Assembly (NCBI GenBank): GCA_015062715.1
Contig: SUUD01000043.1
Span: 1-10,940, forward strand
From: Olsenella sp.
GTDB taxonomy: Bacteria > Actinomycetota > Coriobacteriia > Coriobacteriales > Atopobiaceae
Reading direction: 5' to 3'
Length of the DNA: 10,940 nucleotides
Made by a program: the position numbers and the translations under genes
The notes under the pieces: generated by a model
Databases searched by the model: none
The model's input: only the letters and a program-made list of their open reading frames with translations
What the model was told of the DNA's origin: nothing
Shown: positions 1 through 6,686 of the stretch, piece after piece
Layout: each line of letters begins with the position of its first letter
Numbering within the stretch: the stretch's first letter is position 1

Positions 1-520
1 GGCGGACGCCGTCGAGCGCCTCCTCGGTGCTCTGCGCGACGATGACGCCCTTGCCCGCCGCGAGGCCATCGGCCTTGACGACGACGGGTCCACCCAGCTC
101 ACGGACGTAGGCGGCGCACTCGTCCTCGTCGGTGAAGGAGCGGTAGGCGGCCGTGGGGACGCCGGCGCGCTCCATGACCTCCTTGGCGAACTTCTTGGAG
201 CCCTCCATCTGGGCCGCTGCGGCGCAGGGGCCAAAGACGGGGATGCCCGCGGCCTTGACCGCGTCGGCGACACCGGCCACCAGCGGCGCCTCGGGACCGA
301 TGACGACGAGGCCGATGCCATGCTCGCGGGCGAACGCGGCCACGGCGTCCGGCGAGTTCTGGTCGACGTCGGCGCGCTCGGCAATGTCGTACATGCCGCC
401 GTTGCCCGGCGCCACCCACAGCTTGCCGGCGAGCGGAGACTCGGCCAGCTTGAGCAGCAGCGCGTGCTCGCGTCCGCCCGAGCCAAGAAGCAGGATATCC
501 ACCTTGTCCTGGTTTGCCAT
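1..520 (-). CDS. purD: Phosphoribosylamine-glycine ligase (GARS), N-terminal part, cut by the window edge
   Basis: PurD joins glycine to 5-phosphoribosylamine using ATP, the second step of de novo purine synthesis, in the cytosol. The reading frame starts at ATG 520 and is open through 173 codons to the left edge; the family is usually about 420-430 residues, so some 250 residues lie outside. Visible family motifs are the nucleotide-fold start LLGSGGREHAL (residues 11-21), APGNGG (37-42), GPEAPL (75-80), GP...EGSKKFAKEVM (97-116) and the beginning of the ATP-grasp domain, VVVKADGLAAGKGV (146-159). The start is supported by AAAGGA about 5 bases upstream. A hairpin terminator separates it from degV, and an extended -10 lies just upstream, so it is probably transcribed alone or with genes beyond the edge. 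The identification is secure; only the missing 3' part is unknown. Confidence 0.96.
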   Translation of the reverse strand, partial: MANQDKVDILLLGSGGREHALLLKLAESPLAGKLWVAPGNGGMYDIAERADVDQNSPDAVAAFAREHGIGLVVIGPEAPLVAGVADAVKAAGIPVFGPCAAAAQMEGSKKFAKEVMERAGVPTAAYRSFTDEDECAAYVRELGGPVVVKADGLAAGKGVIVAQSTEEALDGVR

Positions 521-552
521 GGGAGTCCTTTCTCGAATAGGTTGCCGAGGTG

Positions 553-561
553 ATTCTATCA
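553..561 (-). promoter_or_regulatory. Candidate extended -10 promoter of purD
   Basis: On the minus strand the bases read TGA followed by TAGAAT. That is an extended -10 (TGn) joined to a hexamer with five of six matches to TATAAT. The start of transcription would fall near 546, giving a leader of about 26 bases before the purD ATG. No good -35 is seen at 16-18 bases; instead a short GGGGG/CCCCC hairpin occupies the spacer. This is pattern recognition only. Confidence 0.45.
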
Positions 562-584
562 GGGGGCCGCCCCCCAAACGAGAA

Positions 585-625
585 CGGCCCCGCAACAACA
601 GGTAATCGCCGTCGTTGCGGGGCCG
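585..625 (-). terminator. Hairpin terminator after degV
   Basis: A perfect 12-base-pair, GC-rich stem (585-596 with 614-625) with a 17-base loop begins 27 bases after the degV stop codon. On the minus strand it is followed by TTCTCGTTT, a poor but pyrimidine-rich tail. A second small GGGGG-CGG-CCCCC hairpin lies immediately downstream. Position and strength fit a terminator separating degV from purD; the weak U tract lowers certainty. Confidence 0.6.
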
Positions 626-652
626 CGTGGCGCGGGGTGATGGGACGGGCCG

Positions 653-1525
653 CTAGCCCTGGTAGAGGGCGGACTGCGGCGCCACCGCCAGGGCGACGAG
701 GCCCAGGCCCGCATGCGTGGCGATGACGGGGCCGGCGCTCGTGTCGTCGAGGCGCTCGAGGGGGAAGCCGGCAGCCTCGACCTGCGAGACCAGCGTGGCG
801 CAGCCCTCGGGGTTGCGGACCGTGAGGCCCTGGACGAGCAGCGGGTCGTGGTTGGGGTAGGCCTCCTCGAGGTCCCTGACGACGCTGGCGAAGGCGCGCT
901 TGGTACCGCGCACCTTGTGCTTGGGCGTGAGCGTGCCCTCCTCGTCCAGCACGATCACGAGCTTGATACCCAGAAGCGCGATGGCCCCGCCGGCAAGCTT
1001 GGAGAGGCGGCCGTTCTTGACGAGGTTCTCGAGCGTCTCGGGGACGATGTAGAGCTGCAGCGACCTGCGCAGCTCGTCGAGATGGGCGACGGTCGCCTCG
1101 AGGGTCTCGCCGGCATCGCGCATGCGCACGGCCTCGCGTACCATGATGCCGTGCGTGATAGTCACCCTGCAGGAGTCGTAGACTGTGACGTCACAGCCCT
1201 CGAGCATGCCCGCCGCGATGCGCGCGGAGTTGGCCGTGCCCGAAAGCACCTCGGCGATGTGGATGGAGAGGACCTTGGTGGAGCCGGCGTCCGCAAGGCC
1301 CCTGAAGGCGTTGAGGAAGGTGTCGGGCGACGGCTGCGAGCTGTGCGGGAGCTCCTCGGAGGCGAGCATCTTCTCGTAGTACTGCTCGGGGGTGATCTCG
1401 ATCTGGTCGAGGAAGACGTCCTCGCCACAGAAGACAGAGAGCGGGACCATGGTGACGTCATGCTCCTCGAGCCACTCCTTGCCGAGGTCGCAGGTACTGT
1501 CGGTGACAATGTCGAACTGCTTCAT
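653..1525 (-). CDS. DegV family (EDD fold) fatty-acid-binding protein
   Basis: This 290-residue protein has the full length and layout of the DegV family. Characterised members (FakB) bind a fatty acid and present its carboxylate to the kinase FakA so that exogenous fatty acids enter phospholipid synthesis. Visible motifs are the opening IVTDSTCDL (6-14), HSSQPSPD (61-68, the usual T/SSQPS loop), LSGTANSA (94-101), YDSCRVT (116-122), PETLENLVKNGRLSK (about 157-171) and a C-terminal THAGLGLVAL that corresponds to the usual H-GPGA-G motif. The start ATG 1525 has GAGAGG about 11 bases upstream, a rather long spacing. It is flanked by terminators of purA and of itself, and no FakA-type kinase lies in the window, so its partner cannot be inferred from context. 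The family call is firm; the ligand and physiological role are inference. Confidence 0.92.
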   Translation of the reverse strand: MKQFDIVTDSTCDLGKEWLEEHDVTMVPLSVFCGEDVFLDQIEITPEQYYEKMLASEELPHSSQPSPDTFLNAFRGLADAGSTKVLSIHIAEVLSGTANSARIAAGMLEGCDVTVYDSCRVTITHGIMVREAVRMRDAGETLEATVAHLDELRRSLQLYIVPETLENLVKNGRLSKLAGGAIALLGIKLVIVLDEEGTLTPKHKVRGTKRAFASVVRDLEEAYPNHDPLLVQGLTVRNPEGCATLVSQVEAAGFPLERLDDTSAGPVIATHAGLGLVALAVAPQSALYQG

Positions 1526-1590
1526 GTGAACTACTGCCTCTCGGACCGGCGCACGCCAGGCGCCGTCAAACTGGTACTAAACGCTCCATG

Positions 1591-1627
1591 AAAACATACC
1601 ACCCGCGGACGCCGGTCCGCGGGTGGT
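1591..1627 (-). terminator. Intrinsic terminator after purA
   Basis: A perfect 13-base-pair stem (1598-1610 with 1615-1627) closes a GCCG tetraloop. On the minus strand it is followed by ATGTTTTC, a short U-rich tail. It begins 41 bases after the purA stop codon and precedes degV, so it should end the purA transcript. Confidence 0.85.
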
Positions 1628-1668
1628 GGGACGATATGGGAAAAACTGCATCATCCCAAGGATGTTGG

Positions 1669-2949
1669 CTACTTCCAGTGGCGGTTGATCGTCTGCTCGC
1701 GGTCGGGGCCGACGGTGACGATCGAGACGCGGGTACCCGAGAGCTGCTCGAGGAAGTCGATGTAGTCCTTGGCCTCGCGCGGGAGCTGGTAGAAGTTGCG
1801 GACGCCCGAGATGTCGCACTTCCAGCCAGGCAGGGTCTCGTAGACGGGCTTGGCATGGTAGAAGACGCTCTGGTGCTCGGGGACGGTGGTGTAGGTCTCG
1901 CCGTCGCACTCGTAGGCCACGCAGACCTTGATCTCGTCGAGGCAGCCCAGGACGTCGAGCTTGGTGATGGCGAGGTCGGTGAGGCCGTTGACGCGCGCCG
2001 CGTAGTTGACGACGACCGCGTCGTACCAGCCGCAGCGACGCTTGCGGCCCGTGGTGACGCCGTACTCGTGGCCCACCTCGCCGAGCAGGTCGCCCGTCTC
2101 GTCGAAGAGCTCCGTGGGGAAGGGACCCGAGCCGACGCGCGTGAGGTAGGCCTTGGCGATGCCCAGGACGCGCCCGATGTTGGTGGGGCCGACGCCCGAG
2201 CCGGTCACCGCGCCGCCGGCGGTGCAGTTGGAGCTGGTGACGAAGGGATAGGTGCCATGGTCGATGTCGAGCATGGTCGCCTGCGCGCCCTCGAACAGGA
2301 TGTTCTTGCCGGCATCCAGGCAGTCGTTGAGGAAGCGCGAGCTCTCGACGATGTGCGGGCGGATGCGCTCGGCATAGGGCAGGTAGATGTCGCACACCTG
2401 GTCCACCGTGTAGGTGGGCATCTCGTAGACCTTCTCGAGGATGGGGTTGGTGTAGGCCAGCGCCGCCTCGACCTTCTCGCGGAAGATCTTCTCCTCGAGC
2501 ATGTCCTGGACGCGGATGCCCGTGCGGTTCATCTTGTCCATGTAGGTGGGGCCGACGCCACGCTTGGTGGTGCCGATGAGGTTCTTGCCGAGCTTCTTCT
2601 CGTGCGCGCCGTCGAGGTCCTTGTGCCAGGGCATGACGACGTGGGCGTTGCCCGAGATCTTGAGCAGGTCGCAGGAGATGCCCTGCTCGGTGAGGACGTC
2701 GACCTCGCCGAGGAGGATCTCGGGGTCGACGATGCAGCCGTTGCCGATGATGGGAACGACGCCGTCGTACATGACGCCCGAGGGGACTTGGTGCAGGGCG
2801 AGCTTGACGTCGCCGGCAATGACGGTGTGGCCGGCGTTGGCACCTCCCGCATAGCGGCACACGACGTCGAAGTCGCCAGAGATGAGGTCGGTTACCTTGC
2901 CCTTGCCCTCGTCACCCCACTGGGTGCCGACCAGGACGGTTGCAGACAT
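1669..2949 (-). CDS. purA: Adenylosuccinate synthetase
   Basis: PurA condenses IMP and aspartate with GTP hydrolysis to adenylosuccinate, the first committed step from IMP to AMP. The 426-residue product has normal length and all hallmark motifs: the P-loop GTQWGDEGKGK (8-18) with the catalytic Asp13, GANAGHT (36-42) with the catalytic His41, IGTTKRGVGPTY (125-136), GAQATMLDIDHGTYPFVTSS (221-240), TTGRKRRCGW (299-308), TKLDVL (329-334) and GPDREQ (414-419) for guanine binding. The ATG at 2949 is preceded by AGAGGAGA with about 5 bases of spacing, a strong ribosome binding site. A -10 TATACT about 45 bases upstream and a strong terminator downstream indicate a monocistronic unit. Its position next to dnaB resembles the arrangement near the origin in Bacillus. 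Nothing is missing or unusual. Confidence 0.98.
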   Translation of the reverse strand: MSATVLVGTQWGDEGKGKVTDLISGDFDVVCRYAGGANAGHTVIAGDVKLALHQVPSGVMYDGVVPIIGNGCIVDPEILLGEVDVLTEQGISCDLLKISGNAHVVMPWHKDLDGAHEKKLGKNLIGTTKRGVGPTYMDKMNRTGIRVQDMLEEKIFREKVEAALAYTNPILEKVYEMPTYTVDQVCDIYLPYAERIRPHIVESSRFLNDCLDAGKNILFEGAQATMLDIDHGTYPFVTSSNCTAGGAVTGSGVGPTNIGRVLGIAKAYLTRVGSGPFPTELFDETGDLLGEVGHEYGVTTGRKRRCGWYDAVVVNYAARVNGLTDLAITKLDVLGCLDEIKVCVAYECDGETYTTVPEHQSVFYHAKPVYETLPGWKCDISGVRNFYQLPREAKDYIDFLEQLSGTRVSIVTVGPDREQTINRHWK

Positions 2950-2997
2950 GCTGTCTCCTCTTGTTAGGGTGACGGCCGGAATGCCGCCAACGTTTCT

Positions 2998-3003
2998 AGT
3001 ATA
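2998..3003 (-). promoter_or_regulatory. Candidate -10 of the purA promoter
   Basis: The minus strand reads TATACT, one mismatch from TATAAT, with transcription expected near 2991 and a leader of about 40 bases before the purA ATG. No convincing -35 hexamer lies 16-18 bases upstream. The isolated AT-rich hexamer in a GC-rich spacer, at the right distance, is the only support. Confidence 0.45.
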
Positions 3004-3052
3004 AGGATTCCCGCGCCGATAGTTGTGCTGGGATGTGCCGGTCCTGCCGGGA

Positions 3053-3141
3053 CCCGCGGCCCCGTCTCATCGGGCTCGGCGCTCGCTTTGCTCGCTCATT
3101 CGCTGCGCTCATGACTCGCCCTCGCGAGTCGGGGCCGCGGG
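3053..3141. repeat. Nested inverted repeat between dnaB and purA
   Basis: A 12-base perfect inverted repeat (CCCGCGGCCCCG at 3053-3064 with CGGGGCCGCGGG at 3130-3141) encloses about 65 bases. Inside, adjoining the right arm, is a perfect 7-base-pair hairpin (GACTCGC 3113-3119, loop CCTC, GCGAGTC 3124-3130). The rest is a GCTCGC-rich stretch with internal near-repeats. It begins 26 bases after the dnaB stop codon, but neither strand has a U run after the outer stem. It therefore does not look like a standard intrinsic terminator. It may act as a structured 3' end of the dnaB mRNA or be a dispersed palindromic element; a genome search would decide. Confidence 0.6.
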
Positions 3142-3167
3142 ACGCGCCAACGGCCACGATCAAAGCG

Positions 3168-4550
3168 CTAGTCGAAGTCGCGGTACACCTCCACGAACTT
3201 GGTCGTGCCCGGGAGGAACGTGAGGTCGACGTCGACGAGCGGGCCCGAGCGGTTCTTGGCCACTATCGCCTGGGTCACGCCGGGGTCGGGGCGGTCCGCG
3301 CGGGACGCCTCCTCCTCGGACATGGAGCGGTCGAGCATGATGACGATGTCGGCGTCCTGCTCGATGGAGCCCGACTCGCGCAGGTCCGAGAGCTGGGGCC
3401 GCTTACCGGTGCGGCTCTCGACCTGGCGCGACAGCTGCGACAGGGCGATGACGGGGACGCCGAGGTCCTTGGCCATGATCTTGATGCCACGGCTCATCTC
3501 CGAGACCTCGGTGGCGCGGCTGTCCGAGCGACGCCCGTTGGCCGGCGGCGAGACGAGCTGCAGGTAGTCGATGATGAGCAGGCCCTTCTCCTTACCGTGG
3601 AGCATCCTGCGGCCCTTGGCGCGAATCTCGGTGATGGTGGTGTCGGGCTTGTCGTCGATCATGATGTCGAACTGCGAGAGCTCGCCCGTGGCGCGGATGA
3701 TGTCCTTCCACTGCTCGCCCTTGATGCGGCCCGAACGGATGTCCTGCAGGCCGACGTTGGCCTGGGCCGCCAGCAGGCGCTGGGCGACCTCCTCGGAGCT
3801 CATCTCGAGCGAGAAGAGGGCGACGGACGTGCCCCGCGCGGCGGCGTTGGTCGCGAGCGAGAGCGCGAACGAGGTCTTGCCCACGCCCGGTCGGGCGCCC
3901 ACGACGACCATCTGGCCCGGCCGCAGCCCGAGAAGCGCCTTGTCAAGGCCGGGAAAGCCGGTCTCGACGCCCTGCGTGTCCTTCCCGTTGTTCGCCATGT
4001 CCTCGAGCTCGGCGTAGAGGTCCATCATGACGTCGCTGAGCTTTGCGTAGGTCGAGCGGACGTCGCGGTCGGTCACCGAGAAGAGCATCTTCTCGGCGTC
4101 GTTGACGACCTCCTTGGTGTCCTCGGGCGCGCTGTAGGCAAGCGCCGAGATGTTCGCCGTGGCCTCTATGATCAGGCGCAGCGTCGTGTCGCGGCGCAGA
4201 ATCTCGGCGTGGTGCTCCCAGTTGAGCAGGGGCATGGTGTTGTTGCCCAGCTCGATGAGGTAGGCCCTGCCGCCGACGCGGTCGAGCCTGCCCTGGCTGG
4301 CCAGGTAGTCTGCGAGCGACACGACGTCGACCGGGAGGCTCTTGTCGAACATGGCGTGCATGGCCGCGAAGATCATCTGGTTGGAGGGGATGTAGAAGTC
4401 CTGCTCGCTCAGGTCGACCAGCGCCTGCTGGAGGACGTCGGGCGAGATCAGCATGGCCGAGAGGACCGCCGCCTCGGCGGCGGGGTCCTGGGGCATGGCG
4501 GCGACGCCGGGGGCGTTCGCAGCGGTCGTGTCGTTGTCCCAGGTGGCCAT
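3168..4550 (-). CDS. dnaB: Replicative DNA helicase DnaB
   Basis: DnaB is the hexameric ring helicase that unwinds DNA at the replication fork and recruits primase. The 460-residue product has the N-terminal all-alpha collar domain (about 18-120; PQDPAAEAAVL at its start), a linker, and the RecA-like motor domain. Motor motifs are ETGFPGLDKALLGL (196-209), Walker A GARPGVGKTS (218-227), Walker B LLIIDYLQL (324-332), SQLSRQVESR (371-380), the loop SDLRESGSIEQDAD (388-401) and the AKNRSG arginine-finger region (431-436). I placed the start at ATG 4550 because GGGGAGGG lies directly upstream and residues from MATWDN onward fit the family. The frame stays open for 37 more codons upstream, but those residues resemble no helicase sequence. 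No intein or insertion is seen. It follows the rplI operon across a long AT-rich gap and probably has its own promoter there. Confidence 0.97.
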   Translation of the reverse strand: MATWDNDTTAANAPGVAAMPQDPAAEAAVLSAMLISPDVLQQALVDLSEQDFYIPSNQMIFAAMHAMFDKSLPVDVVSLADYLASQGRLDRVGGRAYLIELGNNTMPLLNWEHHAEILRRDTTLRLIIEATANISALAYSAPEDTKEVVNDAEKMLFSVTDRDVRSTYAKLSDVMMDLYAELEDMANNGKDTQGVETGFPGLDKALLGLRPGQMVVVGARPGVGKTSFALSLATNAAARGTSVALFSLEMSSEEVAQRLLAAQANVGLQDIRSGRIKGEQWKDIIRATGELSQFDIMIDDKPDTTITEIRAKGRRMLHGKEKGLLIIDYLQLVSPPANGRRSDSRATEVSEMSRGIKIMAKDLGVPVIALSQLSRQVESRTGKRPQLSDLRESGSIEQDADIVIMLDRSMSEEEASRADRPDPGVTQAIVAKNRSGPLVDVDLTFLPGTTKFVEVYRDFD

Positions 4551-4795
4551 GGGCCCTCCCCTCGCTCGTCCGTGGTCGCTCTCGTTGCACGTGGATGCCG
4601 ACGTCGTGGCAGACGTTCGGCCATGGCATCGTAGCCCAAGAGCCTGGTCTCCGCAGCCCACAAATTGGCCCAGAAACCGCTATCTACATGGACCTGTTGA
4701 CTTCTTCTTTTCGACAACTGCGCTTTCGTCACTTTTCGACGTTTTCAACAATTTTCCAAAGTATTCCGTTAGCGGTTTTCTACATTATTCGGCCA

Positions 4796-4879
4796 CTACC
4801 TGCGGTATTCATCAACGGTCCATCCATCCTGCGCAGTTGTGCATCGAAATGTGTTTTCAGGTTCTGTTTCCGCAGGTAG
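4796..4879. repeat. 10-base inverted repeat with the CTACCTGC core
   Basis: CTACCTGCGG (4796-4805) is matched exactly by its reverse complement CCGCAGGTAG (4870-4879), separated by 64 bases. The 8-base core recurs in a second inverted pair at 4985-5023. The spacing is wide for a simple RNA hairpin and would suit DNA looping or paired protein sites. Confidence 0.55.
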
Positions 4880-4899
4880 GAGCCTTGCAGTTATTCAAG

Positions 4900-4943
4900 A
4901 AAATGAAAAATCCCTGCTCGTGGGCTTGCCGCGGGCAGGGATT
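4900..4943 (-). terminator. Intrinsic terminator of the rpsF-rplI operon
   Basis: On the minus strand AATCCCTGC (4943-4935) pairs perfectly with GCAGGGATT (4917-4909) across a 17-base loop, and is followed by TTTCATTTTC, a U-rich tail. It lies about 97 bases after the rplI stop codon and ends the long ribosomal/replication operon before dnaB. Confidence 0.75.
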
Positions 4944-4984
4944 GATCATGTGCTCATGCGGGCCGCACAAGCCCGCCGGCATTC

Positions 4985-5023
4985 CGTCTACCTGCAGCTT
5001 TTGTTGAAAGTCGCAGGTAGACG
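4985..5023. repeat. 11-base-pair hairpin just after rplI
   Basis: CGTCTACCTGC (4985-4995) and GCAGGTAGACG (5013-5023) form a perfect stem around a 17-base loop containing TGTTGAAAG. It begins 16 bases after the rplI stop codon. Neither strand has a U tract beyond the stem, so it is not a classical terminator. It may protect the mRNA 3' end. The stem shares its 8-base core with the inverted repeat at 4796-4879. Confidence 0.6.
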
Positions 5024-5039
5024 ATGGTGCGCCGGAACG

Positions 5040-5585
5040 CTACTCCGCGTCCTCCGCGGGGGCCTCCTCGGCGACCTCGGCCTCAGCCTCGGCCTCGACC
5101 TCGGCGGCCTCCTCGACGACCTCCTCGGCAGGGGCCTCGGTGCCGTCGCCGACGAGCAGGCCCAGCTGGGCGCTGATCTCGCGGTAGAGGTTGACGGTGA
5201 CCTCGTGCTTGCCGGCGGTCTTGATCGCGGAGCTGCGCTCGATGCGCTTGCGGTCGATGGTGATGCCGAGCTGCGCCTCGACGGCGTCGGCAATCATGGC
5301 GGTGGTGACGGAGCCATATAGCTGGCCCTCCTCGCCCACCTTGACGATGACGTTGACGAGCTTGCCGTCGAGGGCCGCCTTGGTGGCCTCGGCATCGGCG
5401 ATGCGCTTCTCCTCGCGCTTCGCGATGTTGTGACGACGCTCCTCAAGCTGCTTGATGTTGCCCGGGGTGGCAGGAAGGGCGATGCGGTTGGGGAACAGGT
5501 AGTTCTCCGCGTAGCCCTGGGCGACGTCTACGACGTCACCCTCTCCGCCCTTGCCCCTGAGCTCACCCAGAAGGATGACTTTCAT
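5040..5585 (-). CDS. rplI: Large subunit ribosomal protein bL9 with acidic C-terminal extension
   Basis: bL9 binds 23S rRNA near the L1 stalk and reaches across to neighbouring ribosomes, helping fidelity. Residues 1-148 form a complete bL9. The N-terminal RNA-binding domain has MKVILLGELRGKGGEGDVV (1-19) and GYAENYLFPNRIA (24-36). The long connecting helix spans about 41-75, and the C-terminal domain has EEGQLYGSVTTAMIADAV (85-102) and ERSSAIKTAGKHEV (116-129). Residues 149-181 are an extra tail made almost only of Glu and Ala, ending AEDAE; typical bL9 stops near 148-150. I chose ATG 5585 because AAAGGAG lies 5 bases upstream and the family begins with MKVILL. The frame continues far upstream but overlaps the DUF2232 gene out of phase. 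It is the last gene of the operon before the terminator at 4943. Confidence 0.97.
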   Translation of the reverse strand: MKVILLGELRGKGGEGDVVDVAQGYAENYLFPNRIALPATPGNIKQLEERRHNIAKREEKRIADAEATKAALDGKLVNVIVKVGEEGQLYGSVTTAMIADAVEAQLGITIDRKRIERSSAIKTAGKHEVTVNLYREISAQLGLLVGDGTEAPAEEVVEEAAEVEAEAEAEVAEEAPAEDAE

Positions 5586-5604
5586 GGACACTCCTTTGGT
5601 CGGT

Positions 5605-5621
5605 CGACGGCAGGGCCGCCG
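5605..5621 (-). other. Intercistronic hairpin between the DUF2232 gene and rplI
   Basis: On the minus strand a 7-base-pair stem with one G-U pair (5621-5615 with 5611-5605) closes a 3-base loop. It begins 8 bases after the stop codon of the DUF2232 gene and lies upstream of the rplI ribosome binding site. It has no U tract, so a processing or stability role is more likely than termination. Confidence 0.4.
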
Positions 5622-5629
5622 ACGCTCTC

Positions 5630-6619
5630 CTAACCCTGTGGCCCGTCGGCCGGGACGCTCCCGCGCGCGAGGCGCCGGAAGTTCGCCCAGAAGTCGACGA
5701 GGCCGAACCCGCTCACGATGGGGAGCGAGATCTCGACATTGACTGCGATCACCAGGACGATGAGGCGGACCAGGCCGCCCATGCCCATCCCGGTGAGGAA
5801 GAACGCGATGACGCCCATACCGTCCAGCGCGAGGACGATCCGCACGACCGCCAGCGCGTTCAGGCCCGCCATGAGGAGCAGCGTCCCCCGCTCGCCCAAG
5901 AGGCCGCCCACGGCGACCAGGACGATCGAGGCCGCCATGACCCCGACGACCCAGAGGGGCGTGTCGAGGAAGGCCAGCGGCAGGCGCGGGGAGTCCGCGC
6001 CGACGCGCTTGAGCCCAGCACGTGCGCCCAGGTGGGCGCAGGCAGCCGACACGGCGGCGATGAGGAAGTAGCTCATGGGCCAGAGGAGCATGACGATCTC
6101 GCGCGCCCGGTCGAGGGCGGCGCCAGCCGCGATGTCCATCTGCTCCGCATAGAGCCCCACCATCGTGTCGATCTCTTGTCCGAGAACGGCCTCGATGGTG
6201 GTACCCGCCCCGTGCGCACGCCAGGCATCGACGGCGACGAGGGCGACGGTGAACCCCATGGTGAGGAGCAGCTCCGTCGTGACGGAGGTGCCCCGGCGAG
6301 CGATCGCATACCCAAACAGGCACCCGGCCACGTAGGCCGAGAGCCCCATGAGGACGTCGGCCGGCGCGGCTCCGAGGAGCAGCCCGACCACGCACAGGAC
6401 GGAAGGGGCGAGCGAGGCGCGCATGGCCCTGTCGCCCATGGCAGAGAGCATCGCGCACCCCAGGGCGGCGAAGTACGCCGCGAGGGGCGGGGCGATGGTC
6501 GCAACGAGCGCGCCGCAGGCACACCACACCAGACCACCCCTGGGGGATGCCGTCCTGGGACGGGCGCCCCCCTCGTAGGGCACGATCTGGGCGGGCTGCG
6601 CCTCCATGCCCTCGGGCAT
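5630..6619 (-). CDS. DUF2232 (YybS-like) polytopic membrane protein
   Basis: The product is an integral membrane protein of unknown function, 329 residues. After a hydrophilic start of about 28 residues come hydrophobic spans near 30-60, 70-85, 88-107, 117-132, 178-197, 222-242, 247-265, 267-281 and 284-297, then a short cytosolic-looking tail. The second half fits the DUF2232/YybS pattern: LAFLDTPLWVVGVM (215-228), NALAVVRIVLALDGMGVIAF (254-273) and the closing GLVDFWANFRRL (306-317). The family sits between rpsR and rplI in many Firmicutes, as here, although its role is not known to me. I chose ATG 6619 because GAGAGG lies 7 bases upstream. An ATG at 6652 is possible but has only AGG 3 bases away. 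The gap to rplI is 44 bases, so co-transcription is likely. Confidence 0.8.
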   Translation of the reverse strand: MPEGMEAQPAQIVPYEGGARPRTASPRGGLVWCACGALVATIAPPLAAYFAALGCAMLSAMGDRAMRASLAPSVLCVVGLLLGAAPADVLMGLSAYVAGCLFGYAIARRGTSVTTELLLTMGFTVALVAVDAWRAHGAGTTIEAVLGQEIDTMVGLYAEQMDIAAGAALDRAREIVMLLWPMSYFLIAAVSAACAHLGARAGLKRVGADSPRLPLAFLDTPLWVVGVMAASIVLVAVGGLLGERGTLLLMAGLNALAVVRIVLALDGMGVIAFFLTGMGMGGLVRLIVLVIAVNVEISLPIVSGFGLVDFWANFRRLARGSVPADGPQG

Positions 6620-6686
6620 GGGCGGCACCTCTCTGTCCTGCCTGTCGTCCATCAGCCTGGGTCAGCCAATCTCGAGCATGGCGAAG

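Larger units (their letters stand above)
4551..5039. other. AT-rich intergenic region between rplI and dnaB, no credible gene
   Basis: Neither strand has a credible gene in these 489 bases. By hand count, 4681-4920 is about 44 percent GC, against roughly two thirds in nearby coding sequence. On the plus strand five similar 9-mers sit within 77 bases: TTTTCGACA (4708-4716), TTTTCGACG (4733-4741), TTTTCAACA (4742-4750), TTTTCCAAA (4752-4760) and TTTTCTACA (4776-4784). A reverse-oriented TGTTGAAAG is at 5002-5010. These resemble DnaA boxes (TTATNCACA) imperfectly. The region also holds the rplI terminator and two inverted repeats. It must contain the dnaB promoter, but I could not pick a convincing -35/-10 pair. 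It could be a control region for dnaB or part of an origin; both are inference. Confidence 0.6.

Noticed and set aside
713..1591. Plus-strand frame of 292 codons opposite degV
   Set aside because: It is a shadow of degV with low-complexity composition and no motif.
1588..2967. Plus-strand frame of 459 codons opposite purA
   Set aside because: It is a shadow of purA, begins inside the purA terminator and has no recognisable domain.
3033..4634. Plus-strand frame of 533 codons opposite dnaB
   Set aside because: It is the mirror frame of dnaB. The dnaB frame has every helicase motif and a good ribosome binding site; this one has neither.
4551..4661. 37-codon N-terminal extension of dnaB
   Set aside because: The extra residues do not resemble DnaB, and a GGGGAGGG ribosome binding site directly precedes the ATG at 4550.
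4448..4732. Minus-strand frame of 94 codons starting MTKAQLSKRR upstream of dnaB
   Set aside because: It overlaps the start of dnaB out of frame, lacks a good ribosome binding site and degenerates into Arg/Pro-rich sequence.
4453..5007. Plus-strand frame of 184 codons (and an overlapping one at 4595-4879) across the AT-rich gap upstream of dnaB
   Set aside because: The only non-shadow candidates in the gap. They have no family resemblance, no convincing ribosome binding site, and run into the rplI terminator region and repeats.
4684..5023. CRISPR array or riboswitch in the repeat-rich gap
   Set aside because: The 9-mers are too short and irregularly spaced for CRISPR repeats, and no known riboswitch core was recognised.
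5586..6527. Upstream extension of the rplI frame
   Set aside because: It overlaps the DUF2232 gene in another frame. bL9 clearly starts at MKVILL with a strong ribosome binding site.
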